Shown here piece after piece: positions 7,708-16,124 of a stretch of DNA of 64,000 bases. Within the stretch, counting starts at the first letter, position 1. Every line of letters begins with the position of its first letter. The stretch is from Agrobacterium salinitolerans (GTDB lineage: Bacteria; Pseudomonadota; Alphaproteobacteria; Rhizobiales; Rhizobiaceae), in assembly GCF_002008225.1 (NCBI RefSeq), contig NZ_MRDH01000016.1, forward strand, positions 62,240 through 126,239, given 5' to 3'. The position numbers were made by a program, and so were the translations under genes. A model generated the notes under the pieces. That model searched no databases and had not been told where the DNA came from. It saw only the letters and a program-made list of their open reading frames with translations.

Positions 7708-8748
7708 TCAGGTCCAGATGCTTTCGGGCGTCAGGATTTCGAAAGGAACGATCCGCTGTTCAACGGAGGACGAATCTCCGTTCTCGATGCGCCGCAACAT
7801 CACGTCGATCAACTGCTGCGGCATCCTGTCGAGAGGAAGCGGCAGCGAGGCGGTGATCAGCCCTTCGTTGAGGCCTTTTCTTGTTTCCGGTCCGATGTCG
7901 TTGCAGATGATTTTTATGTCGCGCTGCCGCTCGGCAGGCAATTCCCTGAGTGCACGCAGAACACCCGATATGCCGCCGCCATTGACATAAATCCCCCTGA
8001 GCCCCGGTTCGGCAGCAATCATATCCCGCACGATGACATAGGCATTTTCCGGTTCCTCGTGGGTCAGCAGGGTTTCCACGACCTGAAGTTCGGGTGTGTT
8101 TTCGCGCATATAGGAGCGGAAGCTTGCGTCCGAAACATCCTGGCACTGATACCGATTGCTACCGATCAGCGGCACGACCACGCCCTCGCCCTTAACCGTC
8201 TGGCTGAGGAACCATGCCGCCGTGCGGCCGCGTTTCCAGCTGTCGGTGCCGACAAAGCCCGCGCGGCTCGCCGCCGACAGATCGGATACGTAAGTCACCA
8301 CGGGAACGCCCTTGCCTCGCAGCTCGTCGATCGCCTGGCTGACGAGCGGATGATCGGCCGTCACCACCGCGATTGCGCCGCAGGATTGTCCCATTTTCAA
8401 GAGATCGGAGGACACAGCTTCCGGTGAAAGATCATCCTCGAAAACTATATCCGGCTCGATGATGCTATCCGGCCGCTGGCGTGCGGCAGCGACAATCCCT
8501 TCCGCCCAAAGCCGGTAAAGCGACCGGTGGGATTGCTGTAACAGAAAACCGAGCCGGTGATGAGGCATGGCCTCGCGGCGACGGTCCCTGATGGTGCCGA
8601 GACCATAAAAACCGATCTCCTCCGCCGCCTTGAATATCTGGTCGATCGTATCCTGACGTACGGCAGTCGAGCCGTGCAGCAACCGGTTGACCGTGGAGAT
8701 GCTTACACCGGCGGCTTTCGCAAGATCGGCAATGGTCGGTCGATTCAT
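7708..8748 (-). CDS. LacI-family transcriptional regulator
   Basis: The protein has 346 residues. The N-terminal LacI helix-turn-helix reads TIADLAKAAGVSISTVNRLL (residues 4-23). A periplasmic-binding-protein-like sensor domain covers about 65-340. Family knowledge: such proteins repress sugar or polyol operons until the inducer binds. It is divergent from the truncated sugar-binding protein gene across a 148-bp AT-rich gap, so its target was presumably the operon at 8.9-12.5 kb. That operon has partly decayed, so this regulator may have lost much of its purpose (inference). Confidence 0.9.
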   Translation of the reverse strand: MNRPTIADLAKAAGVSISTVNRLLHGSTAVRQDTIDQIFKAAEEIGFYGLGTIRDRRREAMPHHRLGFLLQQSHRSLYRLWAEGIVAAARQRPDSIIEPDIVFEDDLSPEAVSSDLLKMGQSCGAIAVVTADHPLVSQAIDELRGKGVPVVTYVSDLSAASRAGFVGTDSWKRGRTAAWFLSQTVKGEGVVVPLIGSNRYQCQDVSDASFRSYMRENTPELQVVETLLTHEEPENAYVIVRDMIAAEPGLRGIYVNGGGISGVLRALRELPAERQRDIKIICNDIGPETRKGLNEGLITASLPLPLDRMPQQLIDVMLRRIENGDSSSVEQRIVPFEILTPESIWT

Positions 8749-8896
8749 GACGCCTCACAATTGTATCATCCATGAATGACATAAAATGATATTTATTGCA
8801 ACATTAAATGAAATATAAATTCCATTTCCACGAGGATGGAAGATATAAACCCTCCTGTCGTTAAGGCCCGTCGGGAGAATGGGCAGGGAGGAAGCA
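8749..8896. promoter_or_regulatory. AT-rich divergent promoter region with candidate LacI operator
   Basis: The gap between the LacI gene and the truncated binding-protein gene is far more AT-rich than its surroundings. It holds ATTTA (8791-8795) and TAAAT (8805-8809) around TTGCAACAT. Two similar runs, AAATGATATTTATT and AAATGAAATATAAATT, are repeated about 24 bp apart. A strong GGGAGGAAGCA ribosome site precedes the ATG at 8897. Operator function is inferred from location. Confidence 0.4.
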
Positions 8897-9199
8897 ATGG
8901 CATTTCTCAGGAAATTTCTCGCAACGGGCGCGGTGGCGCTCGCGGTGGCGTCCGGCGCGGTTGCAGCCACTATAGCCCTTGTCGGCGACAAGAATGACGA
9001 TGCGGTCTGGAACCTCATCCAAAAGGATGTCAACAACGCACGCCTCGCGGCCGAGGCGAATGGCGCCAAGGTCAACTACCTGCGTTTGCAGACCTATGAC
9101 AATTTCGCGCCAGATGTGGTGCAGCTGATCCAGGCCGCCATCGGCCAGAAGGTCGCGGTGAGGCGCTCGCCGATCTCGGCGCCGAGGTGGAAAATTTAA
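8897..9199 (+). pseudogene. Truncated sugar ABC transporter substrate-binding protein (N-terminal remnant)
   Basis: The ORF has 100 residues and a good GGGAGGAAG ribosome site. The first ~27 residues form a signal peptide (FLRKFLATGAVALAVASGAV). Then IALVGDKNDDAVWNLIQKDV and the run to QLIQAAIGQK match the first lobe of RbsB-type sugar-binding proteins, which are normally 310-340 residues long. After GQK near 9151 homology stops and 16 unrelated residues follow. In another frame, the DNA from 9158 encodes a different C-terminus ending in a stop near 9242. This indicates a deletion that removed the rest of this gene and probably the ATPase and permease genes. It is very unlikely to encode a working transporter part. 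Confidence 0.75.
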
Positions 9200-9323
9200 T
9201 GGCCAACCATGACGGCCATCCGCCGCAGCCGCCATCGAATTAAAGCATTTTGAGTAAGAGCGATTGCGCTTTTACGTCCGGAAAATTTGTAAAAACAAAA
9301 ACACAAAGCAAGGATCAGGACCG

Positions 9324-10204
9324 TTGAAAATCGCCCTAGACCCCCATATGCACCGCCATCTCAGCCTTGAAGTCCTTCCCGCCAAGGTGAAGGAACTTGT
9401 CCGCGCGCCGATTTCCTCGAATGGTTCAAGGCACCGCGCGCCTTTCCCGAGCGGATCAAGTCTTTCAAGAAGGCGCTGAGGGACGCTGATGTCGGCATCG
9501 CCTCGCTGCTGCCGATGTATCGCTGGGCCTCCAATGACGAAACCGAGCGGCAGGCGGCGGTCAAACACTGGAAACGCGCCATCGAGATCGCCATCGAACT
9601 CGAAGTCGACACGATGAACTCCGAATTCGGCCGCGGACCGCATCCCGACAAGGGTTCATGTTATTGCTGCCACACCGGCTCGATGATCGAGGCCTGCGAG
9701 GATGCCTGGTGGCGCTCGATGGAAGAACTGGTGCCGATATTCGAGCGCGAAAACATCAACCTGCATGTCGAGCCGCATCCGGAAGACTGGTGCGAAACGC
9801 TGCAGCCGGCGCTGGACATCATCCGCACCGTCAATTCGAAGAACGTCAAGTTCCTCTATTGCGCACCGCATACCTTTTATTTCGGCGACGACACCAAGGC
9901 GATGCTGCGCGAAGCCAAGGACGTGCTCGCCCATGTGCATGTGGGCGATACCTTCAACCACAAGGCCAGCTCCGGGTTGCGCTATATCCTCAACCCGCCG
10001 GGCACGCAGGCGCGAGTGCACCAGCACCTGAATATCGGCCAGGGCGAAGTGCCATGGGACGACTTCTTCGCCACGCTTTCCGAAATCGGCTTTGACGGCA
10101 TCATGACCTCCTGCGTCTTCGCCTGGGAGGACAGGGCGGATGAATCAGGCCGGTTCATGCGCACCAAGATGCAGGACTATATCGACCTTTATTTCAGAAA
10201 ATAA
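9324..10204 (+). pseudogene. Sugar-phosphate isomerase/epimerase (IolH-like TIM barrel), broken by a small frameshifting deletion
   Basis: A TTG start at 9324 after AGGATCAGGA begins LKIALDPHMHRHLSLEVL and AKVKELV. The frame then goes wrong near 9400. From about 9403 a different frame reads PRADFLEWFKAPRAFPERIK and runs open to the stop at 10204, with VEPHPEDWCETL, HVHVGDTFNHKA and DGIMTSCVFAWEDRA as typical xylose-isomerase-like TIM-barrel segments. Joining the two frames gives a normal protein lacking only about 7-8 residues, so a deletion of roughly 20-25 bases (not a multiple of three) is inferred. The downstream part could be translated from the ATG at 9515, but it would lack the first barrel strands. 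A sequencing error must be excluded. Confidence 0.7.
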
Positions 10205-10283
10205 CGAGGCAGCCGGGCGCTGCGGCCGAGACGGCCCTTGGGGAACACCGTCATTCGAACGATCAAATGGAAAGACGATTGAC

Positions 10284-11456
10284 ATGATCAATGGAGAAAG
10301 ACTGATTTCGCGTCCGTTGCGCTGGGCCATGGTGGGCGGCGGTCGCACAGGACAGGTGGGCTACAAACATCGCACAGGCGCTCTGCGCGACGGCGGCTAC
10401 CAACTCGTCGCCGGCGCCTTCGATCTCGATGCAGAAATGGGCCGCGATTTCGGCGTCAACATCGGCGTGGCAGCGGAACGCTGCTATCAGGATTACAAGG
10501 CGCTGATTGCCGGCGAAACCGCGCGCGAAGACGGCGTTGACGTCGTCTCCATCGCCACCCCCAATTTCACCCACTACGAAATCACTAAAGCCTGTCTTCA
10601 GGCGGGACTGCATGTCATCTGCGAAAAACCGCTATTCTTCACGGTGGCCGAATGCGATGAGGTGGCGCGGCTGGCCGAACAGAAGGGGCTGATTGTCGGC
10701 GTTACCTATGGCTATACCGGGCATCCGCTCGTCCACCAGATGGCGGCCATGGTCAAAAAGGGAATGCTGGGCGACATCCGTATCGTCGACCTGCAATATA
10801 CCCACGGCTTCAATGCCGGTGACGACGTGGGCGCGGGCGAAGCCGTCAAGTGGCGCACCAATCCCCGCACTGCCGGCCCAACCTTCGTGCTCGGCGATAT
10901 CGGCACGCATCTCTATTATCTCTCGCAAATCGTGCTCCCTCACATGAAGGTGGAACGGCTGCTCTGCGACCGCAAGGCCTTCATCCCCACGCGCGCGCCG
11001 CTGGAAGACCACGCCACAGTCTTGATGCATTATGACAATGGCGCACGCGGCCGTCTCTGGGTCTCTTCGGTGAATGCCGGCAATATGGGGTCGCAGCGTT
11101 ACCGTTTCGTCGGCTCCAAGGCCTCACTCGAATGGTCCGATTCCCACCCCGACCAGCTGATCTACGAGGTTCAGGGCGAACCCGGACGCATCTTGCATCA
11201 CGGCATGCCTTATCTGGAACAGGAAAGCCTCGCCATAGACCGCATGGGCGCGCTGCATACCGAAGGTCTTGGGGATAGCTGGTCGAATATCTATCTCTGG
11301 ATCGCCCAGGCGATCGACGCGGCAAACCGCGGTGACAGGGCTTTCCTGAAAACCCACCATTATCCCGGCATCGCGGCCGGCACCGAAGGCGTTCGCTGGC
11401 TGGAGAACTGCGTCCGCTCGGCCGACGCCGGCGCCGCCTGGATCGACTTCGCATAA
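10284..11456 (+). CDS. Gfo/Idh/MocA-family NAD(P)-dependent oxidoreductase
   Basis: The protein has 390 residues. The N-terminal Rossmann segment reads WAMVGGGRTGQVGYKHRTGA. The family signature CEKPLFF near residues 115-121 carries the catalytic lysine of the EKP motif. VSIATPNFTHYEITKACLQA is typical of the fold. The C-terminal alpha/beta domain (about 140-390) binds the polyol or sugar. The ATG at 10284 was chosen because the glycine-rich motif then starts at the usual distance. It lies between two isomerases, a common arrangement for inositol-like or rare-sugar catabolism. The substrate is not predictable from sequence. Confidence 0.88.
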   Translation: MINGERLISRPLRWAMVGGGRTGQVGYKHRTGALRDGGYQLVAGAFDLDAEMGRDFGVNIGVAAERCYQDYKALIAGETAREDGVDVVSIATPNFTHYEITKACLQAGLHVICEKPLFFTVAECDEVARLAEQKGLIVGVTYGYTGHPLVHQMAAMVKKGMLGDIRIVDLQYTHGFNAGDDVGAGEAVKWRTNPRTAGPTFVLGDIGTHLYYLSQIVLPHMKVERLLCDRKAFIPTRAPLEDHATVLMHYDNGARGRLWVSSVNAGNMGSQRYRFVGSKASLEWSDSHPDQLIYEVQGEPGRILHHGMPYLEQESLAIDRMGALHTEGLGDSWSNIYLWIAQAIDAANRGDRAFLKTHHYPGIAAGTEGVRWLENCVRSADAGAAWIDFA

Positions 11457-11552
11457 TCAGATTGGCTACACGCCCTTCAAGCCACTATCAGCCGCCGAGA
11501 CCTGCTTCGGGCCGCAGAACGCGGCCAGCATCAATTGCGCCCCGAGGATGCC

Positions 11553-12482
11553 ATGACCAACCAGATCACCATCACCACCGCTCCCTGCTGCTGGGGCGTC
11601 GACGACGTCAAAAACCCCCATCTGCCCCATTGGGAAAAGGTGTTGGACGAGACAAAGGCCGCCGGTTTCGGCGGCCTGGAACTCGGCCCCTACGGTTATC
11701 TGCCGCTCGACCTTGAGCGCGTTTCGCAGGCGCTCAATGGGCGCGACTTGAAGATCGTCGCCGGCACGATCTTCGACGATCTGGTCTCACCTCAGAACCG
11801 CGACAATCTGCTGCGCCAGACTGATGAAATCTGCGCGCTGATCACCCGCCTGCCGAAACCGGAAACCCATGCCGGCCAACGCTTTTCCGCCCCCTATTTG
11901 ACGGTGATGGACTGGGGCCATGACGAGCGGGACTATGCCGCCGGCCATTCCGATCGTGCGCCGCGCCTCGATGGCGGCGCATGGAGCGGCGTGGTCGAAA
12001 ACATCCGCGCCATCGCAACCCTCGCCCGTGACAAATATGACGTGCGCGCCACCATCCACCCCCATGCCGGCGGTTACATCGAATTTGCCGATGAGTTGCA
12101 GCAGATCGTCGACGACATTCCCGCCGATCTGGCTGGCTTGTGCCTCGATACCGGCCATATGGCCTATTCGGGCATGGACCCCGTCACCACGCTTCGTCGC
12201 TATTGGGATCGCGTCGATTATATTCATTTCAAGGACATCGACGCCACGGTTTTTGAAAAGGTGATGGCAGAACGCATCCGCTTCTTCGACGCCTGCGCCA
12301 AGGGCGTCATGTGCCCTATCGGTCGCGGCTCAATCGATTATCCGGCCATCCGCCGCCTTCTGACGGAACTTGGCTATGGCGGTTATATCACCATCGAACA
12401 GGAGCGCGACCCGCGCAATGCCGGCGGCATTCTGGACGATCTGGCGGCCAGCAGAGCATTTCTCGCCGAGTGCGGGTTCTAA
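11553..12482 (+). CDS. Sugar-phosphate isomerase/epimerase, IolE-like TIM barrel
   Basis: The protein has 309 residues and starts from the ATG at 11553 after GAGGAT. It belongs to the AP-endonuclease-2/xylose-isomerase-like fold. Conserved acid and histidine metal-ligand strands are visible: TIHPHAGGYIEF, LCLDTGHMAYSG, YIHFKD and the terminal GYITIEQERDP. Inosose dehydratase (IolE) and related epimerases share this pattern. It is the last gene of the LacI-linked cluster and is intact, unlike the first two genes. A ketose-3-epimerase role is an equally good guess. Confidence 0.85.
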   Translation: MTNQITITTAPCCWGVDDVKNPHLPHWEKVLDETKAAGFGGLELGPYGYLPLDLERVSQALNGRDLKIVAGTIFDDLVSPQNRDNLLRQTDEICALITRLPKPETHAGQRFSAPYLTVMDWGHDERDYAAGHSDRAPRLDGGAWSGVVENIRAIATLARDKYDVRATIHPHAGGYIEFADELQQIVDDIPADLAGLCLDTGHMAYSGMDPVTTLRRYWDRVDYIHFKDIDATVFEKVMAERIRFFDACAKGVMCPIGRGSIDYPAIRRLLTELGYGGYITIEQERDPRNAGGILDDLAASRAFLAECGF

Positions 12483-12680
12483 GCGTTGACCTGAGCCACT
12501 GAACTTCTTCCGAATTTTGGTCGCGGAGCAAGAAATCGAAGACTCTCCGAAATTCCGGAGGAAACTTGGGTCTCAGGGCCTTGGGAGGCCTCGTCCTGCT
12601 GGTCGGTCTTGAGATAAAGCGGGACATCCCATCCGCGCTGCGGGGATGGGCGATACCAATAGCGACCGATATCCCGTCAA

Positions 12681-12708
12681 GACCGTTGCCGTCAGAACGG
12701 CAACGGTC
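12681..12708. terminator. Perfect hairpin between convergent operons
   Basis: GACCGTTGCCG (12681-12691) and CGGCAACGGTC (12698-12708) form a perfect 11-bp stem with a 6-base loop. The hairpin sits 11 bases beyond the tctA stop on the minus strand. It could serve both tctA and the plus-strand isomerase operon, although neither side has a long T-run. The remaining 12483-12680 sequence holds no convincing gene. Confidence 0.6.
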
Positions 12709-12719
12709 GTTATCACGCC

Positions 12720-14231
12720 TTACTCTTTGGCAAGAGCCATGGCCTTGATCCTGCGCGCGCGGCGGGCCAGCACCAATGGGAGGATGGCAACACCTGCCGC
12801 CATGCACCACAAGACGATGGAGATGGTGCTGCTGAAGAGGATGGAGACGTCTCCCCCGGAGATCGCGAGGGCATTGCGCAAGTTCACCTCCATGACGCGT
12901 CCCAGCACGAAACCAAGGATGATCGGCGCCATATCGAAACCGACCTTGCGCAACAACCAGCCCAGGAAGCCGATAGCCAGCATGAGCACGATCGAGAAGA
13001 CCGAGGCGTGCGTGGAATAGACGCCGACGATCGACAGGACGAGGATGCCTGGAACAAGCAACCAGTTCGGCACCGTCAGCACGCGAGCGAATATGTTAAC
13101 GAGCGGCAGGTTGAGTGCGAGCAGGATAAAGTTGCCCACAAAAAGCGAGGCGATGAGGCCGCCGACGACTTCGGGGCGCTCTGCAAGCAACATTGGGCCT
13201 GGCTGTATGTTGTAAAGCATCAGCGCACCCAGCATCACGGCGGTGGTGCCCGATCCGGGAACACCGAGTGTGAGCATGGGAACGAAGGCGCCGGCGGCTG
13301 TCGCATTATTCGCCGCCTCGGGCGCCGCCAATCCTCGCACATCGCCCTTGCCGAAGGTGCCTTCCGAGTCCGAGATGCGTTTTTCAGTGGTATAGGATAC
13401 AGCGGAAGATACCGACGCGCCGGTCCCTGGCAAGACGCCGACGACAAAGCCGATAAGCGACCCGCGCACCGTCGCACCGGCGCTTTTGACGACATCCGCC
13501 CAGCGAGCGGTCGTGCGCCCGAGTTCGCGGATCACCGTGACGCCCCTGCCCTGGTGCTCCAGAATGAGCATTGCTTCGGAAATCGAGAACAGACCGATGA
13601 CGAGCACGACGAATTCGATACCGTCGCCCAGTTCCGGTTCGTTGAAGGTGAACCGATAAGCGCCGGAGGTGGCGTCAAGGCCAACGGTTGCCAGCATCAA
13701 ACCGAGCATACAGCCGATCAGCGTTTTGGCGGGCTGGGAGCCGACCATGGATCCGAGCGTTGCAAAGGCGAAGACCATAAGCACAAAATATTCGGCGGGA
13801 CCGAAACCGATGGCAAGCCCGGATAGCACGGGCGCAAACAGCGCCAAACCGATAGAGCCAATGATACCTCCGACAAAGGATGAAATTCCGGAAAGCGCCA
13901 GCGCTTCGCCAGCGCGTCCCTGCCGGGCCATCGGATAGCCGTCCATCGCCGTCATGACGGCGCCGGCATCACCTGGAACATTGAGCAGAATTGAGGAAAT
14001 ACGTCCGCCATATTCTGCGCCACAATAAACCGCGGCCAACAGGATCATGGTGCTTTCCGCCGGCAGCCCCATCGAATACGCGATCGGCATCAGCAGCGCG
14101 ATCCCGTTGATCGGGCCAATGGCTGGCAGTGCCCCAACCATTGTGCCGATGAAGCAGCCAATGAAACCGATAAGAAGATTCTGCCCGGTGAGAGCAACGG
14201 CAAAGCCGTGCCAGAGATAGTCGAAATTCAT
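12720..14231 (-). CDS. tctA: Tripartite tricarboxylate transporter, large permease TctA
   Basis: The protein has 503 residues, as expected for TctA, and about 11-12 hydrophobic segments throughout. IGCFIGTMVGALPAIGPING near the N-terminus and VGVLPGTGASVSSAVSYTTE in the second half are the two repeated, glycine-rich substrate-path motifs of the family. It moves citrate-like or other carboxylate anions across the inner membrane using an ion gradient, with TctB and the binding protein TctC. It follows tctB after 30 bases. The substrate cannot be read from sequence. Confidence 0.93.
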   Translation of the reverse strand: MNFDYLWHGFAVALTGQNLLIGFIGCFIGTMVGALPAIGPINGIALLMPIAYSMGLPAESTMILLAAVYCGAEYGGRISSILLNVPGDAGAVMTAMDGYPMARQGRAGEALALSGISSFVGGIIGSIGLALFAPVLSGLAIGFGPAEYFVLMVFAFATLGSMVGSQPAKTLIGCMLGLMLATVGLDATSGAYRFTFNEPELGDGIEFVVLVIGLFSISEAMLILEHQGRGVTVIRELGRTTARWADVVKSAGATVRGSLIGFVVGVLPGTGASVSSAVSYTTEKRISDSEGTFGKGDVRGLAAPEAANNATAAGAFVPMLTLGVPGSGTTAVMLGALMLYNIQPGPMLLAERPEVVGGLIASLFVGNFILLALNLPLVNIFARVLTVPNWLLVPGILVLSIVGVYSTHASVFSIVLMLAIGFLGWLLRKVGFDMAPIILGFVLGRVMEVNLRNALAISGGDVSILFSSTISIVLWCMAAGVAILPLVLARRARRIKAMALAKE

Positions 14232-14261
14232 GATAAGAACCTTTCGGGATTGCGACTTGGC

Positions 14262-14735
14262 TCAGCCACCAAACATGGAACCGACCGGCAGATAGACTTC
14301 GAGCAAGAAGTCGAAGACGAACCACCAAAGCAGCGCATGTCCCACAGCACCAGCCAGAGCCGTTTTGAGCGGCGCACCGAAGAGGAGACCGGAGCCGAAG
14401 GTCAGCACGAGAATGGAGACGAAAAAGCCGGCGGGTTCAAAAAGCAGCGCAGCGATCAAGACCAAAGCCGGTATGGCGAGCACCCTGATGAGAAGCGGCC
14501 CGTCTGGAAACCCTTCCACCGAACCGGGCGAAAGGTAATAGACGATTGCGAGCGCACCGAGGATGAAGGCAAGGGCCACCGGGAAAACGCGGGGGCCGAG
14601 CGGATCGGAGGCGAAAGCGTAGTCGATGACGCTTCCGCCAAAGCCATAGGCAATCGCAAGCAGCAGGAGAATGACAGCCGAGACGCGACCAATCAGCCGG
14701 GCGTTGCGCGGCTCGGTGTTACGGGCTTCTGACAT
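14262..14735 (-). CDS. tctB: Tripartite tricarboxylate transporter, small permease TctB
   Basis: The protein has 157 residues with four predicted membrane segments (LIGRVSAVILLLLAIAYGF first, and a final VGHALLWWFVFDFLLEVYL). This is the typical length and layout of TctB. The ATG at 14733-14735 with GTGAGG upstream was chosen; a longer in-frame extension has no family counterpart. It is the middle gene of tctC-tctB-tctA. The 161-base gap to tctC has no gene. Confidence 0.88.
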   Translation of the reverse strand: MSEARNTEPRNARLIGRVSAVILLLLAIAYGFGGSVIDYAFASDPLGPRVFPVALAFILGALAIVYYLSPGSVEGFPDGPLLIRVLAIPALVLIAALLFEPAGFFVSILVLTFGSGLLFGAPLKTALAGAVGHALLWWFVFDFLLEVYLPVGSMFGG

Positions 14736-14896
14736 TATAGCCTCACAAAAGGGGATGATAGGCGAGGCTGATTTCAGCCCTCGCCATGTGTAAAAAGCTG
14801 GACGGATTTCGAAGCTCTCGCACCAATCCCGTGGTCCGGAGATCGCTCCAGATCGAAACTTGCCGGGCGAAAGCATCGAGCCCGGCAAGGGTTGCC

Positions 14897-15871
14897 TCAC
14901 ATGCCGGATTCCTTGGCAAGAACCTTGAAGCGCGCCACATCTTCCTTGACGCGGTTCTCGAAATCTTGACCGAGAAGGGTGAACTCGAAGAGACCGCGCG
15001 CTTCGCGCTCCTTTGCAAATTCAGGGGTGGCGGCCATTTTCTTGAGGGCGTCGACCCACCAGTTGTAGTCCTCGTCGGAAACATCCTTGCCGACATAGTA
15101 GCCACGCCAGATAGGCCAATCGATATCGAATCCCTGCTCCTTGGCCGTGGGCACACTCGCCAGCTCACCCGGCAGACGCTCCGGCGCCATCACGGCCAGG
15201 ATGCGAACCTTGCCGGCAACGTGATGCTTGACCATTTCAGCTGCATCACCGGAACCGACCTTCACGTGGCCGCCTTCGAGTGCAGTCAGCACCGCTCCGC
15301 CGCCTTCAAGAGCCACATAGCGCATTTTCTTGGCGTCCTGGCCGGCTGCCTTTGCGAGCAGCGACCCCTTCATCCAATCCTGCGAGCCAACGGCGCCACC
15401 ACCGGCAATAGGAAAATCGTTCGGGCTTGCCTTGTATGCATCAACAAGTTCGCCGAGCGTCTTGTATGGCGAATCGGCGGCCACGACGAGAACACCGTAA
15501 TCGGCGCCGAGCGCCCCGAGCCAGCGCACACCCGTTTCGTCATATTTGCCGAATTTCCCTTGGGCGATCAGCAAGGCGGAACCGGACGAAGCAGCCGTGA
15601 TCAGATTGCCGTCCTTGCCCCGTTTGCCAATCACATGGTTGAAGGCCACCGCCCCGACGCCCCCTTCCATGTACGTCACAACCATGGGTCTGGAGATCTG
15701 TTTGGTCTCCAAAAGAGCATTGCCGGCCAATCGGCACGTCAGGTCGAAGCCGCCGCCGGGTTTTGCACCAGCGAGGCATTCAGGCTTCGATGGTTCGGCG
15801 GATGCGGCCATGGTCATGCAGAGCGTACCGAAAGCGGCAGCGGCGATTGTCTTCATCGTCATACGGATCAT
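14897..15871 (-). CDS. tctC: Tripartite tricarboxylate transporter substrate-binding protein TctC (Bug family)
   Basis: The protein has 324 residues with a Sec signal peptide of about 25 residues (MKTIAAAAFGTLCMTMAASA). After it comes KPGGGFDLTCRLAGNAL, the loop that contacts the carboxylate in Bug/TctC proteins. The ATG at 15869-15871 has GGGAGAGATCA upstream, and a longer in-frame start would spoil the signal peptide. The periplasmic protein delivers the carboxylate to TctAB. It is the first gene of its operon and divergent from tctD. Confidence 0.92.
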   Translation of the reverse strand: MIRMTMKTIAAAAFGTLCMTMAASAEPSKPECLAGAKPGGGFDLTCRLAGNALLETKQISRPMVVTYMEGGVGAVAFNHVIGKRGKDGNLITAASSGSALLIAQGKFGKYDETGVRWLGALGADYGVLVVAADSPYKTLGELVDAYKASPNDFPIAGGGAVGSQDWMKGSLLAKAAGQDAKKMRYVALEGGGAVLTALEGGHVKVGSGDAAEMVKHHVAGKVRILAVMAPERLPGELASVPTAKEQGFDIDWPIWRGYYVGKDVSDEDYNWWVDALKKMAATPEFAKEREARGLFEFTLLGQDFENRVKEDVARFKVLAKESGM

Positions 15872-15980
15872 TGATCTCTCCCATTCATCCCTGAGACCGG
15901 GAGGACCGCAATGCTCGCATTGGTCCAGCACAACCGGAACAGTGGTTGGCTATCGGCGACGGTGCAGAATTCCTCCTCGG

Positions 15981-16009
15981 GTCGACTTGTTCTCTCCCTT
16001 GAAGTCGAC
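15981..16009. promoter_or_regulatory. Inverted repeat in the tctC-tctD divergent region
   Basis: GTCGACTT (15981-15988) and AAGTCGAC (16002-16009) are perfect arms with a 13-base spacer, about 110 bp upstream of tctC. Some regulator dimer may use it. The other known candidate, TctD, should prefer direct repeats, which are found separately at 16030-16048. Confidence 0.35.
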
Positions 16010-16029
16010 GCGCAGAAAATAAAGCCTGT

Positions 16030-16048
16030 TCCTGTCACGATCCTGTCA
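16030..16048 (+). promoter_or_regulatory. Candidate TctD box: direct repeat TCCTGTCA with 11-bp period
   Basis: TCCTGTCA occurs at 16030-16037 and 16041-16048. Two identical octamers one helical turn apart, on the same strand, are the usual target form of OmpR/PhoB-type regulators. The site lies between tctC and tctD, suited to control of both. Binding by TctD is an inference. Confidence 0.5.
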
Positions 16049-16124
16049 AGCCGTTAGCGACCGCCTTGACCCTCTGGATCGGGCCGATCTTGATCTGCAC
16101 AGAGTGCTATGCGATGGTTTTCAG

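Noticed and set aside
12483-12680. Possible insertion-sequence end or transposase remnant after the isomerase gene
   Set aside because: The minus frame KFPPEFRRVFDFLL looks vaguely transposase-like, but no inverted terminal repeat pair, target duplication or catalytic motif could be found.
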